Positions 1 to 9,800 of a stretch of 64,000 nt of DNA are shown here, in pieces. Made by a program: the position numbers and the translations under genes. Below the pieces are notes generated by a model that was given only the letters and a program-made list of their open reading frames with translations, had not been told where the DNA came from and did not search any database. Source of the DNA: Henricia sp. BOLD:AAB3569 (lineage: Eukaryota > Echinodermata > Asteroidea > Spinulosida > Echinasteridae); contig JBBELK010000093.1 in assembly GCA_037783545.1 (NCBI GenBank), positions 1,736,001 to 1,800,000 of the forward strand. The letters are read 5' to 3'. Numbering within the stretch: the first letter of the stretch is position 1; each line of letters opens with the position of its first letter.

Positions 1-32
1 ATTTATTTATGATTTGTTTTGGTTATAAACAG

Positions 33-99
33 GTTGGTAGCATAAAAGATATCAACGAAGAAAGTTTGTCACTGTTTCACTTACTGGAACCAAAGATAG
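33..99 (+). CDS. NDUFAF3: NDUFAF3 internal exon
   Basis: 67 nt between an acceptor (aaacag) and donor gtgagt. It encodes VGSIKDINEESLSLFHLLEPKI and ends in phase 1. It matches the family segment just before the central hydrophobic strand. Confidence 0.9.
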
Positions 100-967
100 G
101 TGAGTACCTAATTAAAAAAAATTAAATGTCATTTATCATTATTGAGTTTAGCAATTTTATTTCAGATACCAATCCTATGTTGTTTTTTTTCCAGTTTTGT
201 TTGAGATATGGCACAAAGAGAGCAATATAATACAAGTATGTAGTTTTAACTTTGGTTCTTTGTGAAAACCTGAGTTGTAATAACAATGTGCCTTATAGTT
301 CAGCTGGTAGAGCATCAGTCAGGTGTATCAGTGGTATCGGGTTCATATCTTGGAGAAAGCCACATGATTTTGAAGTCGGAATTGTGTACTGCTTTCCCAA
401 GGGTAATTGGTAGTCAAAAATAATACAAATTTATGAAATTGCTCCATCGATTAACTTTTTGTGTTCTCTTTATATAGAAATTCTTGTTTTAGGTGTGGGT
501 TCAGTCAATCACAGATTAGACCCAGGACTTCTTAAATTTATGAGGCTGAAAGGCATAGCACTTGAAGTTCTAGATACGGTGAGTATCCAAAGGTAAAAAA
601 AAAAATGTGAAACTAAAGGACCATCTACAAGAGCTAACATTTGTTGCTCAACAAAGACCAACATTTGTCTCACGATGTCAGCTGACCGAAAGTTGGATGG
701 TGTTAAACTTACGTACGAAAAGGGTTGAAATAACTCGGCCCAGACTGTGCAACATCCGACTAATTTCGCACAATGAGTCACATTTTGTCACGAAAATCTT
801 CATTTGATGGACAGACAATTAGAAAAGGGTCTTTGTAGGAATGCAAAATAACATTTAAATATTAATTTTGTTTTCTCCAGCCACATGCTTGTTCAACCTT
901 TAACTTCCTTGTGAGTGAGAATCGTCTTGTAGCTGCTGGCTTGATCCCAATGGAGAGGAATAGGTGA
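33..967 (+). CDS. NDUFAF3: NDUFAF3, complex I assembly factor, 3' part (three exons)
   Basis: Joined exons 33-99, 478-578 and 881-967 give about 84 C-terminal residues of the Mth938/DUF498-domain family. NDUFAF3 is a mitochondrial matrix protein that acts with NDUFAF4 in early assembly of respiratory complex I. Recognisable family blocks are the stretch ending HLLEPKI, then EILVLGVGSVNHRL, the MRLKGIALEVLDT segment and PHACSTFNFL, followed by a short tail ending MERNR and a TGA stop. Intron phases agree (phase 1, then phase 0), with donors gtgagt at 100 and 579 and acceptors ending tatatag and ctccag. The 5' exons, including the start codon and mitochondrial presequence, lie before position 1. 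The gene is transcribed toward STIMATE (convergent). No AATAAA was seen just after the stop. The family call is strong; paralogy was not checked. Confidence 0.93.
290..400 (+). repeat. tRNA-like SINE fragment in NDUFAF3 intron
   Basis: The sequence carries an A-box-like TAGTTCAGCTGGTAGAGCAT and a B-box-like GTATCGGGTTCATATC. It lacks a clear acceptor stem and a 3' CCA-type end. It looks like a degenerate tRNA-derived SINE head rather than a tRNA gene. Confidence 0.4.
478..578 (+). CDS. NDUFAF3: NDUFAF3 penultimate exon
   Basis: 101 nt between tatatag and gtgagt. It completes a GAA codon across the junction and encodes the core ILVLGVGS strand and the RLKGIALEVLDT helix/strand of the DUF498 fold. 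It ends in phase 0. Confidence 0.92.
881..967 (+). CDS. NDUFAF3: NDUFAF3 terminal exon
   Basis: 87 nt after a ttttctccag acceptor. It encodes PHACSTFNFLVSENRLVAAG and a short tail, then TGA at 965-967. The PxACxTFNFL motif is the family signature after the EVxDT segment. Confidence 0.92.
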   Translation, partial: PHACSTFNFLVSENRLVAAGLIPMERNR

Positions 968-1220
968 TGATCAACATAGGAAAATGAGGCTGTCTAGCAA
1001 CGGGGCATTTGCTGTTCAAATATTGGATTAGTTTATAAAACATTTGGTGCTGAGACTGTTGAGCTTGCTTATTATATTTATGTGACTTAATGTACATGTA
1101 GGAAAATATGATATCGTCCAGGCAGTTAAAGTTGCACTGTCCGTGTTTGGGTGAAAGGATTTTTAAAAATTAATTCACACGAGCGAACGAATTTAGAAAG
1201 CTTAACGAAAAATATAAAAA
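968..1220. other. NDUFAF3 3' flank, nothing recognised
   Basis: AT-rich sequence after the stop codon, presumably 3' UTR and intergenic. No clear polyadenylation signal, repeat family or coding signal was seen here. Confidence 0.4.
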
Positions 1221-1600
1221 AATGTGCCCTTGAGCAAGGCACTAAATCACACTTGCTCCATCCTTCGGAAGGGATATAAAGCCGTTGGTCTAGTGTGCTA
1301 GGTATCAGTAACGCACTTTAAAGATCCCAGAGCATTCTTTCGTGAAGAGCAAGGGGATTCCCCGGTGTCTTTGGCCGTTTCTAATTCATCATGGGTTTCC
1401 TCACGCTTGCGAGCGACAGTGCAATGGGCACTTTTGAGGAATCCTTGGTTTCAGTACCAGAAAGAAACAATAATGTCACAGCTTATTACTATAGAACCTA
1501 TAGAGTATCGAATAGCTGCCATTTCGTGGGACAGTTTCTTTGTTCCTCGAGGACATGCATGGTTGCACATATTGTGCTTCCATAACGTGGAATGACGGTT
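1221..1600 (+). repeat. tRNA-derived SINE, 5'-truncated, plus MITE remnant
   Basis: 1221-1472 carries the body of the main SINE family in this window: gagcaaggcac, the ccttcggaagggat block, the gatcccagagcattctttcg block and the tail ending in gaaagaaacaataat. The tRNA-like head is missing. 1490-1600 repeats a segment (atcgaatagctgccat onward) that recurs in an inverted arrangement at 36826-36965. Confidence 0.75.
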
Positions 1601-1970
1601 CAATCGTGTCTCCTGAACCAGTTCTGTAGAATATAAACAGCTAATTAAAAAGATACCAGCTATGTATGCGTTCCAAATCTTGCTGTCAAGACGAGGATTG
1701 AAACACAAAAATAGTGTGGTACCTTTTTTAATCAGCAGTTTGTACTCCTCAAGACTGATTCAAGGGAAACAATTGAACTGTTTTTGTGTGAAATAGGGTC
1801 TGTAGAGATGGTACATGAATCTGTGTGGTTTTAATTTATACAAAACAGCCATTGTTTGATGTACTTTTATAGTCCAAACTAATCTTGTCAAACCTCAAGA
1901 CAATGAGCAGGGTTTTAGATCAATAACTATTTTTTGTTTTAGTTATCCAGGTTTGACCGTATCACTGTAA
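1601..1970. other. Unassigned AT-rich intergenic sequence
   Basis: No open frame with coding character, no recognised repeat and no RNA gene was seen in this stretch. Confidence 0.35.
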
Positions 1971-2229
1971 AGGCCTGTCTACACGAACCAACATTTGTTG
2001 GCCAGTAAGGTCCAACACGTGTCTGACGATGTCGGCCGACCAAAAGTTGGACGTCACTCCAGACAACGTCCAGTAACATCCAACTAGTTGGAACATGTTT
2101 CTATCGCCCGACTTTGTTGGAGCTTGTTGAAGAAACAGGCCAATAGCAGATTAGAACGCCTGTCACGTGAAGGCAGCAACCAACTGCAGTCGAGATATGT
2201 TGGAACATGTTGGGTTCGCGCGGTCGAGC

Positions 2230-2695
2230 ACATCCATGTACCGTGGCTGAGTGGTTAGGGCCATTGACTCGCAATCATGAGTCAAAACTTGAGGTTGCGG
2301 GTTCGAATCAGGCTGTGGTACCTGTGCCCTTGGGCAAGGCACTCAACCACACTTGCTCCATCCTTCGGAAGGGATGTAAAGCTGTTGGTCCAGTGTGTTA
2401 GATAATGGTAACACACTCTTAACTCTTTCAGTGCCAATATCGTACATGTACGATCTTGATTGTATCAATTTCCAAAGAATTTCAAAGGATTATGAAAAAC
2501 GCGAGAATTCTGGCACTGAAAGAGTTAAGATCCCAGAGCATTCTTTCGTGAAGAGCAAGGGGATTCCCCGGTGTCTCTGGCCATTTCTAATTCTAATTCT
2601 TCATGGGTTTCCTCACGCTTACGAGTGACAGTGCAATGAGCACTATTGAGGAATCCTTGTTATGAATACCAGAAAGAAATAATAATAATAATAAT
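2230..2695 (+). repeat. tRNA-derived SINE with internal MITE
   Basis: The head has A-box-like TGGCTGAGTGGTTAGGGC and B-box GGGTTCGAATC. The body has the ccttcggaagggatgtaaag and gatcccagagcattctttcg blocks, and the tail is (aat)n. It is the same family as copies at 1221, 8401 (-), 12965, 36995 (-) and 43280. It is split internally at 2423-2524 by a TTAA-flanked foldback. Confidence 0.85.
2423..2524. mobile_element. Short TTAA-flanked foldback MITE
   Basis: Ends CTCTTTCAGTGCC and GGCACTGAAAGAG are exact inverted repeats, and TTAA lies immediately outside both. Other SINE copies show the uninterrupted site (cactttaaagatccc), which supports an insertion with TTAA target duplication. Confidence 0.75.
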
Positions 2696-2883
2696 ATGTT
2701 CCAACTTCATGTTGGTCCTTGTTGGCCAACAAATGTTGGCTCGTGTAGACAGGCCTTTAAAGTACAAACCTAGAAAAGACATATTTCACGTAAAAAAGAG
2801 AACCACACTAATTTGTTTGCAACTAAAACAGCAACAAATTCCAGTTTAGTTTAATGCCTCAATACAAGTATTGCATCAATCAT

Positions 2884-3215
2884 AAATATATAATATTGGA
2901 TGTGCTTTGAGGGCGATATGAGAATATACATGACTCGTGCGGTATATTCCCATATCACCCGAAAAGACATCCAATATTGATATTGTTATATAAAATGAAT
3001 CTTATATACCTTCTTTGTTTTGTAAGATTTCCGCAAGATTGTTGTCTGTTTGGTGTTGAAAACTTCAGTTTATTTGCAACTGCATACGATTTTGTTACTG
3101 TTGTACAGTTTTATTTTTTTACCGTACTCACGCAGTACGCGTAATACACACACGCAGCATGACGCACAGTATCAGATACGTATACGCAAAAGCTTCATTT
3201 TATATAATAATATAA
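2884..3215 (+). mobile_element. Composite hairpin plus GAAGCTT-ended MITE, short copy
   Basis: An AATATTGGATG foldback (2892-2978) is directly followed by a segment running from ttatataaaatgaa to agcttcattttatata (about 2986-3208). The same two-part order recurs at 44596-45035 and, inverted, at 62478-62915. The central palindrome is internally shortened here. Confidence 0.7.
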
Positions 3216-3724
3216 AATACTAGCCTACTTTATGGGTGATTTTGCAATTTTAATAGTGTGTGCTTTATGGGCCCCAATGCTGTGATGGTAATAAATCAAC
3301 CTCAATAAATACAATATTAATGCACACTGCATTGCACTACATCTACCTATACCATCACCATCGAAAAGGAGTTGGTCTAAGGTTCCTTGAAAGGGAAAAA
3401 GGTGTTGGTATTTAATAAACATCTTTCTTCTTGATATATAGCATGCATTTTATGACATACACATGTATGTGCAACTGTTGTAATAAATCGTGAAAAATAA
3501 TTTGAGGCTTTGAGAACATTTTGTGGTACGCCTTTTTGGTTCACTTTGATCAGTGATGACTCTCTAAAGTTATGAAAGAATGAACATAAATCGTGGCTTG
3601 CCCTGCCCCACCCGGTTAACACTTAATTAATGAACTGCGTAATCAATATGCATAACTGTGAATGGCCTCTGTTACCAACTTTCTCCAATATTTTTAGTGC
3701 AAGCTTTAAATTAACAGTTACGTA
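3216..3724. other. Unassigned intergenic sequence
   Basis: No coding or repeat signal was recognised in this AT-rich stretch. Confidence 0.35.
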
Positions 3725-4200
3725 GGCTCGTCAATGAACAAATTCGTGCCCGATTAAGGCAGCCAGCTATTACAATCCCAGAGGGTGCAGGCTCGAAAGC
3801 GAACAGTAAATTTCCGGCAGTGTGTAAATGCGTTGCTAGGCTAGTTGAATCACACGCGCGTGCTTAGTTGCGTGTTGTTGTATGTCGTTTGTACGTACAA
3901 GCAAACTTTACACAACGGTAAAAGTGCGGAACAGACATTTAGGTGTTAAATTTGGCCCGGGTAAATCATAGTTATATATATAAAAAAAGTGGTGTTTGAT
4001 TTAGAAAATATACACCCCTATTTGCAGAATGGACGAGGCTATTTATGCTGTGTCCATCCCATGTGAGCTCGCATAAATAATGAGCTTCCCCCTCTGGGAC
4101 TGTAAGAGCTGGCTGCCCTACTAGGGCAAGGTATGGATCGCGGTGAAAGTTGTGGCACGAATTTGTTCGTCGCGCATTGACGAGCTTGCGTTTTTAAGGT
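3725..4200. mobile_element. Inverted-repeat-bounded element with nested arms
   Basis: The left end (ggctcgtcaatgaacaaattcgtgcc) and right end (ggcacgaatttgttcgtc...gacgagcttgcg) are inverted copies. Inside them a second inverted pair, agccagctattacaatcccagaggg and ccctctgggactgtaagagctggct, bounds the interior. This looks like a non-autonomous DNA transposon of about 475 bp. No transposase was seen. Confidence 0.6.
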
Positions 4201-4323
4201 ATGACAAAAGCAAAGTCGAATCAGTTTTCTGAAACATAACTTTTTCTTTGGTTCAGTATATATTGCATGCTTGCCTACAAAATTTCAGAGTATATATATT
4301 AACTTTAAAGCGAGAAACCCTAA

Positions 4324-4492
4324 GGGCCGTCCAAAGTTGTCAACATTATCATGGGTCTACAAAGCGTAGGAGGGCCATGTAGGACTTTACATGCACTGTA
4401 AAATGTTGAGTAGTATATCGGTCGGAGGGTCTTGAAAAATACTACCTCTGTAGAACCGTAAAAATATTGACAACTTGGGATGGCCTCTTAAC
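4324..4492. mobile_element. MITE family GGCCGTCCAAAGTTGTCAAC, copy 1
   Basis: The ends ggccgtccaaagttgtcaac and (reverse) gacaacttgggatggcc form TIRs. Internal blocks actttacatgcactgtaaaa and ctctgtagaaccgt recur at 35466-35695 and 46616-46852. Confidence 0.7.
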
Positions 4493-4700
4493 GGGCATTT
4501 ATAAGGCACTTTTATGAATCACAAAGTAAAAAAAAAACTGGCCTGTTACGCCTTCCTAGTAATATACAAGATTTACTCTCCAAGTGTGATATAATGCTGT
4601 TTATAAGGCCGTTCTCCACAAGGCCATTAACGAAGGAAAATATTTCAAAATTTTGTGGAAATGGTATGGGAGAATCATCCAGGAAATGTAATTGAAAATA

Positions 4701-4880
4701 CAGTCGAACCTCGTTAATAAGAGGTCTTTGGGACTTCGCATATTACCTTGTTATAACAGGAACCTTGTATTATCAGGAATGAAAACAATGAAGAACAAAG
4801 GATTGGAACCTAAAACTTTCTTTGATGTAAACAGAATGCAGTGCTCATATTATCGAGATTTTACCAGAAAATGTTAACTA
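4701..4880 (+). mobile_element. pogo/Tigger-type non-autonomous element end
   Basis: It starts CAGTCGAACCTCGTTAATAA, a terminal motif typical of pogo-like elements, followed by ttaccttgttataacaggaac. An inverted copy of this segment is at 11540-11648. No transposase was seen, and the far boundary is uncertain. Confidence 0.5.
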
Positions 4881-5660
4881 CAATGAAATCATCTGTGGCA
4901 TCAGAAGTGGCATCAGAAATGCCTTGAAATGCAGTGAATACTGCTGCAATGCAGCTATTTTGTACACTCACATTTTGTGGTACATGTACTTACTTGGGGC
5001 CATTCAAAATGGTCAATGTTATTTGTTTTCAAAATTGTGGGTACATTGTAGGTGGGTCAAAAGAAATAAGTGAAAATCAAAAGTCGTGCTTTCCTCCCTT
5101 TGACCATAGTGAACCTGTTTTGATACCTTGATACCTTGATACCCTTATAGGCCTTTAAATGGGTCAGACCTGTTAATTTGTTTCAGTTACACTGGTATTA
5201 CCAGTATGTTTGTAAACTTATAAGAGAAATGTTATTTCTTCTTTATAATAATAAAAACAAATCACAAAAATAAAATTTTAACAGCACCTAACAAAAATTA
5301 ATTAAACTGACACTGGTGGTTTTCTCTGCAACAAGTCAATTCCTAATTAGTTAAATTTTCTGTGTAAAATATACATGTCTTCCTATAAATACATACATTT
5401 ACATATCTATATACATAGATACATGCATTTAAAAAACATACAGATCCATTACAACACTGGCCATATGTGCAGTGGACCAAGTCAAGTAATTTAAATGTTG
5501 GTCTAGAATTTTCTTTAACCCTAAACTGCAGTTCCTTGTCAAAGTGCCCCAAACCGCCCAATATTGATTTCACGTTCAACTCGGTAAAATTCAAGTTTCT
5601 GCCAACACATTTTCAATTGATAGGCATGTACCCATAGATTGATTAATTCTCTTTAAAAAC
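4881..5660. other. Unassigned intergenic sequence
   Basis: AT-rich, with a short run of cataca/tacata-type simple sequence around 5390-5440. No gene, RNA or recognised repeat family was seen. Confidence 0.35.
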
Positions 5661-5664
5661 TTTA

Positions 5665-6065
5665 AGGCCCGTTTACGCTTGATTCACCTTTGTCAAATCG
5701 AACTCCACAATTTTCCAAACAAGCGAGTTGAATCCAGGTAGAAAATAAGTGTGTAAACACAAAAGGTGAATTGAAAAAGGCAAATGAGGCCCGGGGTCTG
5801 ATTCGCCTTTTTCGAGTCACCTTTTGGGTAGGGTTGAACCCCGCAATTGTCATTGGTGTAAATGCTTTCTGAATACAGATTCGGCAATTTGAGCATCCTT
5901 GGAGCAGTGCCCGCCGTGTGGTACATTTAATTGACGAATCAGTTGCCAATTCGAGCCGAATCGAGATGTAGTGTAAACGTGGCAATTGTTCCGTCTTGCA
6001 GTCGCAATAAATGTGCCAGGCCTGTATCCGCCTTTGTCATTTTTAGTGTAAACACGGTGTTAGAT
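5665..6065. mobile_element. Non-autonomous element with gtgtaaac ends
   Basis: It runs from ggcccgtttacgcttgattc to the segment ending agtgtaaacacggtgttagata, with internal repeated gattcgcc/gaattg motifs. The aaacacggtgttta-type end resembles the repeat pair at 39630-40080 and 61140-61575. Confidence 0.4.
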
Positions 6066-6330
6066 AACTTGGCCATTGCACTTTGTTGTGTCCTTGGACA
6101 AGACACTTCACTCCACGTTGTCTCTCTCCACCCAGGTGCATAAATGGGTACCAGCAAATACGGTGTGGGAAACAACTAATTGCTGGGGGTAGACCCGCGA
6201 TGGACTGGCATCCCATCCAGGAGGAGTACATGTAGCATTGCTCCTAGTCACTCCATGCCACGGAAACGGGGGATGAGTACCGGCCGTTTAAGCCAATATT
6301 GGCTCGTAAACGACTTGCCTACCCTAGATA
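6060..6330 (+). repeat. SINE body of a second type
   Basis: It contains ttggacaagacacttcactcc, a ctccacccaggtgcataaatgggtacc block and tgcctaccctag near the end. This is the common 'aagacactt...ggtgcataaatgggtacc' SINE core, distinct from the two other SINE families here. The tRNA head is not evident. Confidence 0.5.
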
Positions 6331-6363
6331 ACTTTGGTTATTGGCCTTGACGAAAAACATTAC

Positions 6364-6490
6364 TTTAAAGGCACAGGCTCGCGTCAAATTCATGCCACGA
6401 AATACGCAGCTCCACACCTTTGCTATGGAGCTGCGTATTTCGTAGCACTAATTTGGCACGCGCGCATTGCTGACGAGCCTGTGCCTTGAA
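6364..6490. mobile_element. Hairpin MITE AGGCACAGGCTCG, copy 1
   Basis: A near-perfect foldback runs from aaaggcacaggctcg to cgagcctgtgcctt, with gaaatacgcagctcc / ggagctgcgtatttc near the centre. The second copy is at 13703-13845. Confidence 0.75.
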
Positions 6491-6643
6491 TAACATTTAC
6501 CAAAAAGCTTTGATGAGTAATAAGACACTACTTGTTACCAGTGAGTGCTAGTGGGTTAAAGAGTTCACATTTTCAATAAAATATGAACAAAATACTGTAC
6601 ATATTTTTCACAAAGTTTTCTCTAAACAAAATACAATGTAATG

Positions 6644-6889
6644 CTATAATCTTGTGTTATTTCTCTCTGTGCAGTTTACCCCATCGCCTCCTGTAGTCAG
6701 CACAACACTCTCATTATTATCCTCATCTGGTGAGAGTAGCACTTCTGATTCCGAACTGTGACGTTCGTCTTTTGTTTTAGGTTTCAACTTGAAGTAGCGC
6801 GCTTCCACTTTGTTGTTACCCAACAGGCCGGTTTTTATATTTTTCCGTTTACGCATGAGGAAGTCGTCCACGACCCAGAACATTATTGC
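6644..6889 (-). CDS. STIMATE: STIMATE exon 6 (C-terminal tail)
   Basis: 246 nt including the TAG stop. It begins AIMFWVVDDFLMRKRKN, then a basic stretch (KLKPKTK) and the acidic HSSESEVLLSPDEDNNES. Human STIMATE has the same order: FWVVDNFLMRKGK, then SESEILISADDE. Confidence 0.94.
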   Translation of the reverse strand, partial: AIMFWVVDDFLMRKRKNIKTGLLGNNKVEARYFKLKPKTKDERHSSESEVLLSPDEDNNESVVLTTGGDGVNCTERNNTRL

Positions 6890-9800
6890 CTGAGAGCAAA
6901 TTAATCATAACACAAATATCAAGATTACTGTATAAAATGAAGTTTTTGCGGATACCGTGTGTATCTGATATGCGTCCATGCTGGACGCAGCAAAGCACAC
7001 AAACTGCGCAAACTGTGTTGGCATCTCTGCTAAAGCATTGATGCATCTAAACTGGGCTCAAAAAGAAACTTATAATTTTTCACATGGTCATATCTTAAAA
7101 TCCTGTCCATCAAAATGAACCAAAATGACACACCGGATTACTTCAATACTCTACTCTAAACACATGTCAGTAACCAAGCAGTTGCCCAACTGACAACAGC
7201 AAAATGCACTGACATGGAACAGCTTCCGGGACCACATGTCACAGCCCAATAATTTCATTCAGAGATTAATGTTCAAAGCTGTTCAAGAATCAAAGCACAC
7301 AATGTTCATGGTGCTCTTGTTCCCCGGATCTCAATCCGACTATACAACTGTAGGATGAGCTCGGGCGACGTGTTTCGGCAAGGGACAATCCGCCTGTTAA
7401 AGCACAAACACTCAGAGCAGCTCTACAGGAAGAATGGAACAATCTCCCCCAAGCCTGCATCAGAAACCTGGTGGACAGCATGCGTAGCAGATGCACTGAA
7501 TGCTTCCAAGCACATGGTGGACACACACACTATTGATGTCTGTGTTTGGGTAACTGACATTACCTTCATTTCAATTTGTTTTGACTTCTTCACGTGCCTT
7601 AAACTCTATGTTGCCGAAACTTCCAGGCTGTGACATGTGATACAGCAAGCGGTTCCATGCCAGTTCTGTCAGTAAGGTAACCGTTTGGATATTGACATGT
7701 CATTAGAGTAGAGTATTGAAGTAATCCTGTGTATCATTTTGGTTCATTTTGATGGACAGGATTTTAAAATATGACCATGTGAAAAATTATAAGTTTCTTT
7801 TTGAGCCCAGTTTACATGTACCTCAAACTTCTGCAGGCTAGTTTACCGACATTCTTTAGATATTTTATGCCATTATTCCAGGAATCCGTAAATACGTTTC
7901 CTCTTGCAAATGATTGGGCTTTTTAAAAAACTGATTTGTATGCATAATGTTTTACTTTAGCCAAGTTGCACTGTTCCCAAAAAGCTGGGTGCGCCGCCTG
8001 GACAGAATCATACTGTGTACAGGCACACTGTTATCTAGTCCAGAAAATGAAGCTGTTGGTTTTTTTAACATAGTGAAACCTGCTATTAAGGCCACCTTGA
8101 TAAACAGGCCGCCTGTTTATAGTAACCATTCATCTTTGGTCCCAAATGCCATGCGTAAAATGCTTAAGAAACCGCTTTAAAGAGGCCACCTCTTTATAGT
8201 GTCCAGTTTTTTTACGGTCCCGAGGGTGGCAACTATATACAAGTTTCACTGCATTTCAAAGCATGTTGCTTGGAGCGAATACTTACATTTAGAATAAAAG
8301 GAATTAACAACATCACAATGATGACTTCCACATAAGGGTTGTGTATAGGTGAAAGGAGGGTCCTTGCAACCTGCAAGTGAACATCAAAATGGAAATTATT
8401 ACTTATTATTATTATTTCTTTCTGGTATTCATACCAAGGATTCCTCAATAGTGCTCATTGCACTGTCACTCGTAAGCGTGAGGAAACCCATGAAGAATTA
8501 GAATTAGAAATGGCCAGAGACACCGGGGAATCCCCTTGCTCTTCACGAAAGAATGCTCTGGGATCTTTAGAGTGCGTTACCATTACCTAACACACTGGAC
8601 CAACGGCTTTACATCCCTTCTGAAGGATGGAGCAAGTGTGGTTGAGTGCCTTGCCCAAGGGCACAGGTACCGCAGCCGGATTCGAACCCGCAACCCCAAG
8701 TTTTCACCCATGATTGCGAGTCAATGGCCCTAACCACTCGGCCACGGTACCCCACAATAGATAGACCTAACTAAAAAGTCGATCTACCGGTAGGAGTGAA
8801 TCCTGGTGTCGGTGGTAGACTGTGCTTTGGGTGAATTGAAATAAATGTACCGGTACGTCAGTAGTTGGCATCTCAGGATTTAACTTTAAGATCGATCTTA
8901 GCCAAGGCACATCCGAGGATCGATTTCACAAAAAAAAACAGACTTTTATGAGAGGATTCGCAAACTGTGCCTATGATTTATTTATCAGTTTAATACACAT
9001 TTCATTGTTTTGAGAATCAATTTGCTCAAACGGGTCCACTTGGACCTGGAGGAAAGCACTGACAAGGAACAGTCTTGAATCCAAAGTGCTTGGTTGATCA
9101 GTGCCTTGTTATCCCCAAGTTCATTATTCAACAAACTTCTGTTCTGGTCAAGAATTGATATTTAAAGAAAATTGCATTTTATTTTAGAACAAGTATATTT
9201 GATGACTGCAAACAGACGACCCCACGGGCAAAGAATGTCGGCATTTCAAGATAACACCAACATAGGTTATCGTTTGGATAACTTGGTTGGTAGTGTGCTG
9301 GTGCATTAAACCTGGGGTACATTCAACAGCACAATATGTGCATACCGAATACACAGTATTCGCAATATGTATTGCAAGCAATCCCAACTCGGAGGTGATA
9401 CTCTTACCATTCCAAGATGGCAAACAGATAACTTGTGGCTACGAGTTTCGTATATTCTGCTTTAACATTCAGCTTGCCAAGCAGAATTTTAAAGTGTTCA
9501 TTCTTTGACTGTGGAAGACCACTTCCAGCAGAGTAAACAGTGAGCAATATTTTTGATTTACGATGTATTTTTGTCAAATTCTTTGCATTGAGCGTTCAGA
9601 CGTAGTGCTTTATACAAACGGCGTTGTATGGCAGTGGCCATGTTTGATTGTACCTTTTCGAATGCAGTCGTTCAATAAGCCGTTTCAGTTGAGGCATACC
9701 AACGTTGACATTCTTTTAGGGATTGCGCTGTTGAACACGCACCAAATGAGGCCCATGTTCAAAAACAGATGAACGGTAGACAAACTCACCTCAGACCAAA

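Larger units (their letters stand above)
1971..2756. mobile_element. MITE disrupted by a SINE that holds a second MITE
   Basis: The outer element has inverted ends: AGGCCTGTCTACACGA at 1971 and its complement ending at 2756, each followed inward by CCAACATTTGTTGGCC. TTAA follows the right end (2757-2760) and a decayed GTAA precedes the left. A SINE at about 2230-2695 splits it. Within that SINE, 2423-2524 is a 102 bp foldback flanked on both sides by TTAA (2419-2422 and 2525-2528). The order of insertion is therefore outer MITE, then SINE, then inner MITE. Confidence 0.8.
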
